DNA of 32,641 nucleotides from an uncultured Acidimicrobiaceae bacterium (GTDB lineage Bacteria > Actinomycetota > Acidimicrobiia > Acidimicrobiales > SZUA-35): NCBI GenBank assembly GCA_947259095.1, contig CAMYLA010000053.1, forward strand, positions 1 through 32,641. The letters run 5' to 3'. The notes under the pieces were generated by a model. The model was given only the letters and a program-made list of their open reading frames with translations, was not told where the DNA came from and searched no databases. The position numbers and the translations under genes are program-made. Below, piece after piece: positions 25,199-32,641 of this stretch (positions are counted from its first letter, which is position 1; the number at the start of each line of letters is the position of its first letter).

Positions 25199-25258
25199 CA
25201 CGACGCTTCCCGGCGCCGATCGGGCCGGTCTGCCGGCGACGAACCGGGCGGACCTCGA

Positions 25259-25936
25259 TCAGGCATCGAACCGATAGCCGACACCGTAGACGGTAATGAT
25301 GTGTTCGGGCTTGGCGGCGTCGACCTCGATCAGACGCCGCAACCGTCGCACGTGGACCGTGACCGTGCCGGGATCCTGCCAGTCGGGGTGTGAGCCCCAC
25401 ACGTCACAGAGCAGGTCGCTACGGGTCATGACCTCCCCGGGCCGGGAGGCCAGGTGGACCAGCAGGTCGAACTCCTTGGGTCGCAGACTGAGCGGCTCGC
25501 CGTCCCTTGTCAGCGAACGGGCGGCGCGGTCGATGTGGTACCGACCGAAGCTGATCGACGCCGGCCCGACCGGGCGGGAGCGGCGAAGGACCGCCCTCAC
25601 CCTGGCGGCGATCTCCCGGGGCGAGGCCGGCTTGGCCAGGTAGTCGTCGGCCCCCAGTTCCAGACCGGCCACCCGCTCGTGCTCTTGACCTCGGGCACTG
25701 AGCACGATCACCGGTACGTCGTCGCCGCCCTCCCGCAGGGTCTGCAGTACGACGAGGCCGTTGATCTTCGGCAGCATCAGATCGAGGACCATCGCATCGG
25801 GCCGTTTGGCCCGGATGGCGGCCAGGGCCTCCTCGCCGTCCTGGGCGGTGCGAACCTGGAAGCCGTCCCGTTCGAGGTAGGTGGCGACGATGTTGCGAAC
25901 CTGCGGTTCGTCGTCGACGATCAGGACGTTCGGCAT
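25259..25936 (-). CDS. OmpR-family response regulator
   Basis: The 225-residue protein has a receiver domain with acidic pair Asp8-Asp9, phosphorylation site Asp52 in MVLDLMLP and Lys102 in ADDYLAKPAS. A winged-helix DNA-binding domain follows: RDGEPLSLRPKEFDLLVHLA, the recognition-helix region VTVHVRRLRRLIEVD and the closing hairpin YGVGYRFDA. It is the partner of the downstream histidine kinase. The ATG at 25936 is chosen because GGAG sits 6 nt upstream and MPNVLIVDDE is the canonical N-terminus; ATGs at 25948 and 25960 would only add non-conserved residues. The regulon is unknown. Confidence 0.93.
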   Translation of the reverse strand: MPNVLIVDDEPQVRNIVATYLERDGFQVRTAQDGEEALAAIRAKRPDAMVLDLMLPKINGLVVLQTLREGGDDVPVIVLSARGQEHERVAGLELGADDYLAKPASPREIAARVRAVLRRSRPVGPASISFGRYHIDRAARSLTRDGEPLSLRPKEFDLLVHLASRPGEVMTRSDLLCDVWGSHPDWQDPGTVTVHVRRLRRLIEVDAAKPEHIITVYGVGYRFDA

Positions 25937-26104
25937 CGGCTGCTCCATTTCCGCCAACATAGTGCCCTGCTCGGGGTCGAACCGGTCCGTGGCCGAACAC
26001 CGAGCCGCTGGATGGTCGACGGCGAGGAGATGGGTGGTGTCACAGCCGAGGGAACCGTTGCTCAGCACCGATCGATCCCCATCGGCCACGTTTTCACCAC
26101 CTGT

Positions 26105-26713
26105 TCAGATCGGCCGGTCTCCGAGCAATCCCAGCAGCCGGGGGATGACCAGCGCCGCTGAGTCTGGGCACACCGGCACCGTGCGGGACCATGCCGACAA
26201 CCGCCCGAGGGGAACCCGGTCCAGGGCCACCACCTCCCCGTCGCCGCAGACCGGCTCGTGGGGCCACCACGCAACAAAGATCCGGCCGACCAGCCGATTG
26301 TCGTGCTGTTCGTAGCGCCCGGGGCCCAGATCGTGGAGCGGTGCCCCGGTGATGCCCGCCTCCTCGGCCAGTTCCCGCTCGGCCGCCGGTACCCATGGTT
26401 CGCCGACCCCGCAGACCCCGCCGAAGGCGACGTCCCAGTACGAGGGGTAGGTGTCCTTCCAATCGGCTCGCTGGTGGACGACCACCGGTGTTGCGGCGTC
26501 CACCTCGGGCCGAGGGGCCGACCCTGCACCGCCGGGTGGCCCGGGGGCGGCGGTGGTTCCCGCCCGCTCGGGATCGCCGACCAGCACCGCAACGTAGGTG
26601 CAGCGGTGGCGCAGGGTCTCCCGGCGCATTCGCCGCCGGGGCACGACCTCGAGCACTCGGCCATCGGGGTCGACGACCTCGATCGGTTCGTCGCCGGGAT
26701 CGGGACTCGCCAC
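26105..26713 (-). CDS. Nudix hydrolase
   Basis: The 202-residue protein has a complete Nudix box with GxxxxxE and REL-AEEAG: GGVCGVGEPW, then VPAAERELAEEAGI. Before it are EVVDPDGRVLEVVPRRRMR and TYVAVLVGDPER, a layout like isopentenyl-diphosphate-isomerase-type or YfcD-like Nudix proteins (R-R-x-x-R-R-x-T near the start). An insertion of ~25 Pro/Gly/Ala-rich residues splits an early strand. The substrate is unknown. The GTG at 26713 follows AGGGG and starts 19 bp after the ferredoxin reductase stop, so the gene is the last in that operon. The longer upstream frame overlaps the reductase gene and is rejected. Confidence 0.82.
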   Translation of the reverse strand: MASPDPGDEPIEVVDPDGRVLEVVPRRRMRRETLRHRCTYVAVLVGDPERAGTTAAPGPPGGAGSAPRPEVDAATPVVVHQRADWKDTYPSYWDVAFGGVCGVGEPWVPAAERELAEEAGITGAPLHDLGPGRYEQHDNRLVGRIFVAWWPHEPVCGDGEVVALDRVPLGRLSAWSRTVPVCPDSAALVIPRLLGLLGDRPI

Positions 26714-26732
26714 GGTGGCCCCTGACCTGCCG

Positions 26733-27971
26733 TCAGGACAGCTGTTCGCGGGCTGCGTCGGCCGACGCACCGGCAGCGACCAGCTGCCGGGCCTGGATGG
26801 CCTGGCGAGGCCGGTTCCAGCACAGGGCACCGGCCAGCCGGCCTGCGTCGTCGGCGTAGATCTGGACGAAGAGGCGCTCGGCGATCGAGCCCTGGATCAC
26901 CTCCGGGTTGTCGGTGGTCAGACCTGCCAGCTGGATCTTGCGATCGTACTGATCGCTCCAGAACCACGGCACCGGTTCGAACGGGTCGATCGGGTCGCCC
27001 TGTGGCACCGACGGGTCACCGATCTCGGCCAGCAGCCGCTTGCCGACGTACATGCCCATGTCGACCGCGTTGTCCCACTGCTCGACCCGCATCAACCGGC
27101 CACCGAAGCGGCGATTGGGCCACCGGGCCACATCGCCGGCGGCAACGATGCCGGGGGCGGCCAGGAGGGTGGCATCGGTGACGACGCCGTTGTCGATCGT
27201 CAGCCCCGACCCGGCCAACCACTCGGTGTTTGGCACGACGCCGATGCCGACCACAACCAGGTCGGCGGCGATCGTCGATCCGTCGCTCAGTGTCACCGCC
27301 GTCACCGGGCCGTCGGGTTCGGTTCGTTCGAATCCCGCCACACCGACGCCGAGCCTCACGTCGACGCCATGGCTGCGATGGAGCTCGGCCACGGCCATAC
27401 CGGCGTCCCGATCGAGCACCCGATCGAGTGGGGCGTCGGCGGCGTCGATCAGGGTCACAACATGGCCTCGTTGCCGGGCCGATGCCGCCACCTCGGCGCC
27501 GATGAACCCGGCGCCACAGACCACGACCCGGATGGCATCGCCGAGGAGATCGGCCCGCAGGGCTCTGGCATCGTCGAGGGTTCGGAGTTCACGAACCCTG
27601 CCCGGGTGCTGCTCGGACCCCGGCAACCGTCTCGGTCGGGCCCCGGTTGCGATCACCAGGCCGTCGAAGTCGAGCGTCTCGCCGTCGGCGACGGTGATCG
27701 TGCGGGCCTGGCGGTCCAGTGCGACCGCGGCGTTGCCGAGCCGCCAATCGATCCCCAGGGCGTCCGGGTCGGCGGTTGGCCGCAACCGCAACCGCTCCTC
27801 GTCCACCTCGTCGTCGACGAGGTAGCTCTTCGACAGCGGCGGCCGATCGTAGGGATAGTGCGTTTCTTCGCCGATCACCACCAGCCGTCCGTCGAAACCG
27901 GCTCGCCGGACGGTCTGAGCAACCTGGGTCCCGGCCAACGATGCGCCGGCGATGACGATACTCGAGGGCAT
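26733..27971 (-). CDS. FAD-dependent ferredoxin reductase
   Basis: The 412-residue flavoprotein has the two-dinucleotide-fold plan of ferredoxin:NAD(P)H reductases of P450 and dioxygenase systems. FAD motif IVIAGASLAGTQVAQTVRRA is at the N-terminus, then YDRPPLSKSYL, ATGARPRRLPG and the NAD motif VVVCGAGFIGAEVAAS. FAD-binding AAPGIVAAGDVARWPN and the C-terminal PWFWSDQYDRKIQLAGL complete the pattern. It should move electrons from NAD(P)H to the ferredoxin encoded just upstream. Its ATG at 27971 shares a base with the ferredoxin stop (TGATG), so translation is coupled. No P450 or oxygenase gene is present in this window, so the terminal acceptor is unknown. Confidence 0.93.
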   Translation of the reverse strand: MPSSIVIAGASLAGTQVAQTVRRAGFDGRLVVIGEETHYPYDRPPLSKSYLVDDEVDEERLRLRPTADPDALGIDWRLGNAAVALDRQARTITVADGETLDFDGLVIATGARPRRLPGSEQHPGRVRELRTLDDARALRADLLGDAIRVVVCGAGFIGAEVAASARQRGHVVTLIDAADAPLDRVLDRDAGMAVAELHRSHGVDVRLGVGVAGFERTEPDGPVTAVTLSDGSTIAADLVVVGIGVVPNTEWLAGSGLTIDNGVVTDATLLAAPGIVAAGDVARWPNRRFGGRLMRVEQWDNAVDMGMYVGKRLLAEIGDPSVPQGDPIDPFEPVPWFWSDQYDRKIQLAGLTTDNPEVIQGSIAERLFVQIYADDAGRLAGALCWNRPRQAIQARQLVAAGASADAAREQLS

Positions 27972-28162
27972 CAATCGGTCAGCGTGATGGCCTGCTTCGG
28001 GCACCGTTCGGCGGCCTCACGGACCTTCTCGTGCAATTCGGGGCCCGGATGCTCATTCAGGATGTAGAGGAAATCGTCGTCCCTGACCTCGAATACCTCA
28101 GGGGCGATGGCCATACAGACCGCATTGCTCTCACAGAGATCGAAATCGACCACAACCTTCAT
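27971..28162 (-). CDS. Small ferredoxin ([3Fe-4S]-type)
   Basis: The 63-residue protein has the Cys layout of P450-associated ferredoxins. DLCESNAVC (Cys-x5-Cys) has a non-Cys residue where a [4Fe-4S] ferredoxin has its second ligand. APEVFEV follows, and the distant third Cys is in AERCPKQAITL. Three ligands favour a [3Fe-4S] cluster. It carries single electrons from the adjacent reductase to an oxygenase. The ATG at 28162 has GGGAG six nucleotides upstream. It is the first gene of the ferredoxin-reductase-Nudix operon. Confidence 0.92.
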   Translation of the reverse strand: MKVVVDFDLCESNAVCMAIAPEVFEVRDDDFLYILNEHPGPELHEKVREAAERCPKQAITLTD

Positions 28163-28301
28163 GTTCTTCTCCCTGTTGGTTTCGGCTTGGTTGTCCGGTG
28201 GCACAAGTTGTGGCCACAACCGTAGCCGCTCATCGCCCACCGGGAGCAGTGACGGGCGAGAGGGACAGGCGCCGGCGCCGATGCGATGGCATGCTTGACC
28301 G

Positions 28302-28694
28302 ATGCCAGCGGCGTCGAACGGGCCAGGTCGAATCGTGGAAGATGTCCGGGCCATCGCCCTGGGTCTACCCGAGGTCGTGGAACGGCCAAGTCACGGGGCC
28401 CCGACCTTTTTCGTCCGGGGCAAGAAGGTGCTGGCCCATCTGTTCGACAATCATCATGGCGATGGGCGGCTGGCGATATGGTGCGCCGCCCCTCCGGGGG
28501 TACAGGCGGAACTGGTCGACCAGGAGCCGGACCGGTTCTTTGTGCCGGCCTATGTCGGCCATCGAGGTTGGATCGGGCTCCGGCTCGACGTCGAACCCGA
28601 TGTCGACGAGATCACAAAGATCCTGGAGGACGCCTACCGGCTGGTGGCCCCGAAAACCCTGGTCAAGCAACTCGACGCAGATGGGGGCGCCTGA
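28302..28694 (+). CDS. MmcQ/YjbR family protein
   Basis: The 130-residue protein has the YjbR-like layout: EDVRAIALGLPEVVERPSHG near the N-terminus, PTFFVRGKKVLAHL, the strand LAIWCAAPPGVQAELVDQEP, and PAYVGHRGWIGLRLD followed by an EITKILEDAYRLVAPKTLVK helix. This is a CyaY-like fold with proposed DNA-binding; the cellular role is not established. The ATG at 28302 gives the family's usual length and has no obvious Shine-Dalgarno. It lies alone between divergent and convergent neighbours, and the Sec-candidate lipoprotein gene converges on it. Confidence 0.85.
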   Translation: MPAASNGPGRIVEDVRAIALGLPEVVERPSHGAPTFFVRGKKVLAHLFDNHHGDGRLAIWCAAPPGVQAELVDQEPDRFFVPAYVGHRGWIGLRLDVEPDVDEITKILEDAYRLVAPKTLVKQLDADGGA

Positions 28695-28737
28695 GCGGCG
28701 GGCCGACGCCCGGTGCTCGACCGCGGCCGTCGGTCGA

Positions 28738-29376
28738 TCAGAAGTTCTCGACCAGCTCGACGGTTTCGCTGGTCAAGCCGTTCCACTGACCGAGCGGGTT
28801 TCCGTTTGGATCGACCAGGATGACCACCGGTTGGCCCCGGACGTCGTAGTAGTCCCAGGTCTGGAAGCTCTCGTCCCAGGTCATCAACGGCGTGGTCACC
28901 GAGTTCCGTTCCAGGAAATCCTCGGCCTGCCCCAGGCTGTCCTGGGTTCCCATACCGACAACTCGCACTTTGTCTTCGTAGGTTTGAGCAAACTGCTCAA
29001 GCGCCGGTGCTTCGGCGTTGCAAGCCGGTCAATGCGGGGCCCAGAACCACAACAGAACCGGGGTGTCACCCCCCGCCAGCTCCTGGGCCAGATTCAGGCT
29101 CGCCCCGTCGACGATGTTGACCGTGTCCAGGTCGGGGAAGCTGTGGTTCTCGACCGGGGCCGCAGTCTCGTCGTCCTCGTCCGAACCGGGAGCAGCCGGT
29201 TCCTCCGACTCGGACGCCGGGGTTTCGGCGTCGGCGGTCGATAGGGCCGAGGTTTCCGGGGCCGAGCCCTCGGACGCGACGTCGACCGAATCGGTCTCGG
29301 ACCCGCAGGCCGCGGCGACCAGGCTCAGCGCCAGTGCGATTCCGGCCAGTCGGCCGGGTCGTGTCAAACTATGCAT
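28738..29376 (-). CDS. Thioredoxin-fold lipoprotein (MPT53/DsbE-like) with in-frame TGA: candidate selenoprotein
   Basis: Read through one TGA (29029-29031), the frame gives 212 residues. The N-terminus MHSLTRPGRLAGIALALSLV followed by AAACGSE is a lipoprotein signal with a lipobox Cys. An acidic, Ser/Pro-rich linker follows (to about residue 80), then a thioredoxin domain. VLLWFWAPH ends at the TGA (codon 116), and PACNAEAPALEQFAQTY follows in the same frame. Mycobacterial MPT53 has WFWTPWCPFCNAEAP here, so the TGA replaces the first active-site Cys. The cis-proline strand RGQPVVILVDPNG and C-terminal helix are intact. Intactness on both sides of a lone TGA at the catalytic position argues for selenocysteine (U-P-A-C); a TGC-to-TGA mutation or sequencing error is the alternative. 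Expected role: extracytoplasmic thiol-disulfide exchange. Standard calling would split it into 29029-29376 and 28738-28968. Confidence 0.78.
28984..29017 (-). promoter_or_regulatory. SECIS-like hairpins downstream of the in-frame TGA
   Basis: On the minus strand, after the TGA, come CGCCG-AAGCAC-CGGCG (29017 to 29002; 5-bp stem) and TTGAGCA-GTT-TGCTCAA (29000 to 28984; 7-bp perfect stem with a 3-nt loop beginning with G). The loops start 16 and 35 nt after the TGA, inside the range I recall for bacterial SECIS elements (about 16-37 nt). The second also has G as first loop base. This is a candidate only. Confidence 0.4.
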
Positions 29377-29549
29377 AGGTAGCGATGAACCGGTCCGGTC
29401 GGACCCGCATTCCCGATGGCAAGAGTTTTCGATGGCTTTCCGCCGGTCTGAACATTCGGTGAACGATAGACGGCACTGGAGGCGGTCCTGGTACATCTGG
29501 GTTCTGGATTCTGACGATCACCACACGATGAAGGGTTCTGGGAGTAGCT

Positions 29550-31208
29550 GTGAGCCAATCCGAGGTTGTTGCCGACAATGACCGGCCGCCATCGACCCCA
29601 TCCGAGCGCGGCCCGTCCGCGGTAGCGGCCGGGTCCCGGCCGCTGGCCGCCCTGGCCGGGGTGCTGGCTGCGGCGTCGGCCCTTGCCGTCGGCGAACTGG
29701 TCGCCAGTTTCGCCGCACCGTCCCCCGGCCCGGTGGTGGCGGTCGCCAATCGGGTGATCGACAACGCCCCGTCCTGGTTCGTCGATTTCGGGAAGACGGT
29801 GTTCGGCCTGGCCGACAAACCGGCCCTGGTGCTGGGGACGATCATCATCTCCCTCCTTCTCGGGGCCGGCCTCGGCATCGCGTCCCAGCGACGACCGGCC
29901 ATCGGCGTCGTCGGGTTGTCGGCCTTCGGTTTGCTGGGAATGGTCTCGATCGGGGTCGACGCCCAGGGAAGCTGGGTCGCCGCCGTCGTGGCCGCAACGG
30001 CCGCGGCCGGCACCGGCATCGTCGTCCTATTGGGGCTGCTTGGCACGCTGCGAGGCGCCCGGGCGGTCGAGGTCGGGCTTCGGCCCAGAACCGCCTCGGT
30101 CACCGCCTCTCCGGTGAATCCGCCGGTGTCCCGGCGGGGTTTCCTGAACTTCGCCGGGATCGTCGGGGTCACGGCCGCCGTTGCTGCGGCCGGCTCCCGG
30201 GAGATCCGGTCCCGGTCGTCGGCCGCCACGGCCCGAGCCGAGGTGGACATCGCAACCACCTCGAGTACCGAGCTCCAGCAGTTGGTCACCGCGGCCAACA
30301 ACAGCACGGTTGGCTCGACCCCGGGCATCACCCCCATCGTCATCCCCGGCGACGACTTCTACCTGATCGACACCGCGCTCACCACCCCCCAGATCGATCC
30401 TGCCAACTGGTCGATGACCATTCGGGGTCTGGTCGACAACGAGCTGACCTTCAGCTACGACCAGTTGCTGGACCGCTCCCGCACGATCGCCCCGGTCACG
30501 CTGTCGTGCGTCTCCAACGAGGTGGGAGGCAACCTGGTCGGCAACGCCATCTGGACCGGCGTGCCGCTGTCGGAATTGCTGGACGAGGCCGGGGTCAGGC
30601 CGGAGGCGACCCAGATCGCCAGCCGGTCCGTCGACGGTTGGAGTTGTGGCTTCCCGACCGAAGCGGCGTACGACGGCAGGACCGCCCTGGTGGCGGTCGG
30701 TATGAACGACGAACCGCTGCCGCTGCGCCATGGCTTCCCGGCCCGACTGGTGGTGTCGGGCCTCTACGGCTATGTGTCGGCCACCAAGTGGCTCAAGGAG
30801 ATCGAGCTGACCACCATCGAGGGCTTCGACGGCTACTGGATTCCCCGGGGCTGGTCGAAGTTGGGCCCGGTGAAGACCCAGTCCCGAATCGACACCCCGA
30901 GAACCGGCGATCGGTTCGAGCCGGGAACCACGGTGCCCATCGCCGGGGTGGCCTGGGCCCCCGACAAGGGGATCACCAGGGTCGAGGTCTCGATCGACGA
31001 TGGCGAATGGCAGGAGGCGACCCTCGGTGAGTCCCTGGGGCCCGACGCCTGGATCCAGTGGCTGTTGCCGTGGACCGCAGCGGAAGGCAAACACGTGATC
31101 CAGGTTCGGGCCACCGACGGAGCTGGCGAAACCCAAACCTCGACCCCGGCGCCCCCGGCCCCGAACGGCGCCAGCGGCTGGCACCGGGTCGGCATCGAGG
31201 TGGCTTAG
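29550..31208 (+). CDS. Membrane-anchored molybdopterin-dependent oxidoreductase (sulfite oxidase-like)
   Basis: The 552-residue protein begins with a membrane part of about four helices (LAALAGVLAAASALAVGELV; ALVLGTIIISLLLGAGLGIA; AIGVVGLSAFGLLGMVSIGV; VAATAAAAGTGIVVLLGLLG). SRRGFLNFAG (194-203), a twin-arginine-like motif, then precedes another hydrophobic stretch. The catalytic domain follows: WSMTIRGLVDNELTFSYDQL, then LSCVSNEVGG with the predicted Mo-ligand Cys320, and GFPARLVVSGLYGYVSATKW. The C-terminal Ig-like dimerisation domain has VPIAGVAWAPDKGITRVEVS. Such enzymes face outside and oxidise or reduce small oxyanions or S-oxides; the substrate is unknown. The GTG at 29550 has GGGAG 5 nt upstream. 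It is divergent from the Sec-candidate lipoprotein gene. Confidence 0.92.
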   Translation: MSQSEVVADNDRPPSTPSERGPSAVAAGSRPLAALAGVLAAASALAVGELVASFAAPSPGPVVAVANRVIDNAPSWFVDFGKTVFGLADKPALVLGTIIISLLLGAGLGIASQRRPAIGVVGLSAFGLLGMVSIGVDAQGSWVAAVVAATAAAGTGIVVLLGLLGTLRGARAVEVGLRPRTASVTASPVNPPVSRRGFLNFAGIVGVTAAVAAAGSREIRSRSSAATARAEVDIATTSSTELQQLVTAANNSTVGSTPGITPIVIPGDDFYLIDTALTTPQIDPANWSMTIRGLVDNELTFSYDQLLDRSRTIAPVTLSCVSNEVGGNLVGNAIWTGVPLSELLDEAGVRPEATQIASRSVDGWSCGFPTEAAYDGRTALVAVGMNDEPLPLRHGFPARLVVSGLYGYVSATKWLKEIELTTIEGFDGYWIPRGWSKLGPVKTQSRIDTPRTGDRFEPGTTVPIAGVAWAPDKGITRVEVSIDDGEWQEATLGESLGPDAWIQWLLPWTAAEGKHVIQVRATDGAGETQTSTPAPPAPNGASGWHRVGIEVA

Positions 31209-31241
31209 GTACACCTGGGTCCCGCCGAGCAAGCTGGTCTG

Positions 31242-32552
31242 CTATGGCAGGTAGTTCCTGGGGTTGACCGGGCCACCACTGACCCGCACCTCGAAGTGCA
31301 GGTGGTTGCCGGTGGCGGTGCCGGTGGCACCGACGAACCCCACGATGTCGCCCCGGGAGACGGCTTGGCCCTGACCGGCGCCGATTTCCGACATGTGGGC
31401 GTAGAGCGTGGTGACGCCACCGCCGTGATCGACGATGACCGTGCGACCGTAGCCGCCCTGGGTTCCGGCGAAGATGACAACCCCGTCGTTCGCGGCGGCG
31501 ATCGGCGTGCCCCGACCGGCCCCGAGGTCCATGCCGGCATGGAGCCGGCGAGACCCGTAGACCGGGTGAACCCGGTAGCCGTATTCGCTGGTCACCGGGG
31601 CGCTGATCGGCCACTGGAAGCCGCGGGTGGAGGGATTGGTCGGGGCGTTGATGGCGGTGGTGACCGCGGCGGGCGCCGCCTTCTGGCCGATCAAGGATTG
31701 GACCGCTGCGTCCTCCTTTGCGTAGGCCGTGAGCTCGGCGGCCCACTGGTTGATCCGTCGCTCGGCTTCGGCCTTCAGCCCCAACTGGACCTCCTGCTGT
31801 TCCTTGAGCGTTTCGAACTCGGCCTGCAACACCCGTTCGGCCTCGGCCGCATCCTCCGCCGCCTGCTCGGCCTCGGCGTTGGCCAGCCGTCGGTCCTCGA
31901 GCAGGCCCCGCAGTTCCTCCAACAGTTCGGTGGTGGACGAACTGGCCTCGTCGAGCAATTGGTTCTGGCGGATGGCCTCCTTGACGCTGGCCTCGCTGAG
32001 GATGCCGGCGGCGCCGCCGATCGAGCGGGTCTTGAACCCCTCGACCGCCTTGACCGTCAGCGAGGCCTCGATCTCCTGCTGCTTGGCGCCCGACTGCTCC
32101 AGGTCGTCCTGTGACCGGGCGGCGATGACCTCTGCCACCTCCATCCGCTTCGTTGCCACCTCGATCTTCTCCTGGGTTGTGTTGGCCTCTTCGTTGATGG
32201 CCTGCAGCGAAGACGCAATCTCCACGTCGGCCGCCTTTGCCAGGTTGAGGTTGGCCACCGCCCGGGACCGTTCCCGCCGCTTCGCGGCGCTGAGGGTGGT
32301 GGGGGTCGCCGCCGGCGCAGTGGCGGACGACCCGGTGCCGTCGGTGGCCCCGGACGAAGTGGTTGACGCTGCGGTTGTGGGCTCGGTGGATGCGGCCGAC
32401 GTGGTCGGGGGTGCGGTGGTCGCCGCCGTCGTGTCCGACGTTGCAGCCGGAGCCTCCGTCGGCGGTGCGGCGGCGGTGGTCGGTGCCGTCGTGGGAGCGG
32501 TGGTCGGGGCGGTGGTTGCCGAGCCGGGCCCCTGCCCACCGCCGACCAGCAT
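31242..32552 (-). CDS. M23 family peptidase with coiled coil and Thr-rich region (start possibly outside window)
   Basis: From the ATG at 32552 the frame gives 436 residues. It starts with a Thr/Ala/Pro-rich stretch (~10-85, TTAPTTAPTTAPTTAAAPP), then a long alternating-charge coiled coil (~90-290: EKIEVATKRMEVAEVIAARS; AEQAAEDAAEAERVLQAEFE) as in EnvC and mycobacterial RipA/B-like cell-separation proteins. The C-terminal LytM domain has zinc ligands H-x3-D in RLHAGMDLGAG and HLHFEVR, with GRTVIVDHGGGVTTLYAHM between. It should cut peptidoglycan cross-bridges or activate amidases outside the membrane. No signal peptide is visible from this ATG. The frame stays open to the window edge (RRARGAGPGQRLTIS upstream), so the true start may lie beyond it. 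It converges on the molybdoenzyme gene with a 33-bp gap. Confidence 0.85.
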   Translation of the reverse strand: MLVGGGQGPGSATTAPTTAPTTAPTTAAAPPTEAPAATSDTTAATTAPPTTSAASTEPTTAASTTSSGATDGTGSSATAPAATPTTLSAAKRRERSRAVANLNLAKAADVEIASSLQAINEEANTTQEKIEVATKRMEVAEVIAARSQDDLEQSGAKQQEIEASLTVKAVEGFKTRSIGGAAGILSEASVKEAIRQNQLLDEASSSTTELLEELRGLLEDRRLANAEAEQAAEDAAEAERVLQAEFETLKEQQEVQLGLKAEAERRINQWAAELTAYAKEDAAVQSLIGQKAAPAAVTTAINAPTNPSTRGFQWPISAPVTSEYGYRVHPVYGSRRLHAGMDLGAGRGTPIAAANDGVVIFAGTQGGYGRTVIVDHGGGVTTLYAHMSEIGAGQGQAVSRGDIVGFVGATGTATGNHLHFEVRVSGGPVNPRNYLP

Positions 32553-32641
32553 CGAGATCGTCAGCCGCTGGCCGGGGCCTGCGCCGCGGGCACGTCGGCG
32601 GGGGGCCGCCGACCCGGCGCCGACGTCAGGCTTGCATCGCT

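Noticed and set aside
23843..25393. Plus-strand open frame of 516 codons
   Set aside because: Antisense to the histidine kinase and the start of the DUF1295 gene; rich in Arg, Gly and His, with no motif.
26598..28067. Plus-strand open frame of 489 codons
   Set aside because: Antisense to the ferredoxin reductase; no domain signal.
29029..29376. Reading the lipoprotein as a stop-terminated 115-residue protein plus a separate 28738-28968 gene
   Set aside because: The stop falls inside the thioredoxin active site and the rest of the domain continues in the same frame without a start near it. One protein with a recoded or mutated codon is simpler.

Overview
The window is high-GC, densely packed chromosomal DNA of an actinobacterium. 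The gene types suggest class Acidimicrobiia (Ilumatobacter or Microthrix relatives): a TIGR03084/mycothiol-type DinB protein, a class E/F-like sortase, BTAD/SARP-like regulators, Thr/Pro-rich secreted proteins, a TLP1-type thiolase and a DUF1295 membrane reductase. This placement rests on family content only. I see no rRNA, tRNA, CRISPR array, insertion sequence or prophage. The window opens inside a CocE/NonD hydrolase gene. An M23 peptidase gene at the right edge may also be incomplete.

Layout. 0-7.7 kb is mostly metabolic: the end of the hydrolase, a thiolase-like protein, aroA (EPSP synthase), a coiled-coil membrane protein, a MalK/UgpC-type ABC ATPase whose 5' end is broken across reading frames, a small zinc-ribbon protein, nudC and a conserved hypothetical. 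7.8-11.1 kb is a cell-surface operon: a transmembrane pseudokinase/Thr-rich/DUF4397 protein overlapping a sortase gene, with an operator-like inverted repeat in front. 11.1-13.7 kb holds a SARP/BTAD-like regulator, a long non-coding gap and two uncharacterised genes. 13.8-17.6 kb is an M1 aminopeptidase coupled to a metallophosphoesterase. 17.6-23.9 kb carries a PEP-utilising-enzyme fragment without an ATP-grasp domain, a TIGR03084 protein, a small basic protein, an M50-like membrane protease, YqeY and two membrane proteins. 24-28.2 kb holds an OmpR-type response regulator/histidine kinase pair, then an operon of ferredoxin, ferredoxin reductase and Nudix hydrolase. 28.3-32.6 kb holds a YjbR-like protein, a thioredoxin-fold lipoprotein with an in-frame TGA, a membrane-anchored molybdopterin oxidoreductase and an M23 peptidase.

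The most interesting signal is at 28738-29376. An MPT53/DsbE-like lipoprotein reads through intact on both sides of a single TGA that sits exactly where the first Cys of the CxxC active site belongs. Hairpins lie just downstream at SECIS-like distances. This is a candidate selenoprotein (UPAC active site), and ordinary gene calling would split or truncate it. Other points of note: the pseudokinase-sortase pair; a recurring TANNNT box 6-8 nt before start codons, which implies widespread leaderless transcription; the broken ABC ATPase; and an internal Tat motif in the molybdoenzyme.
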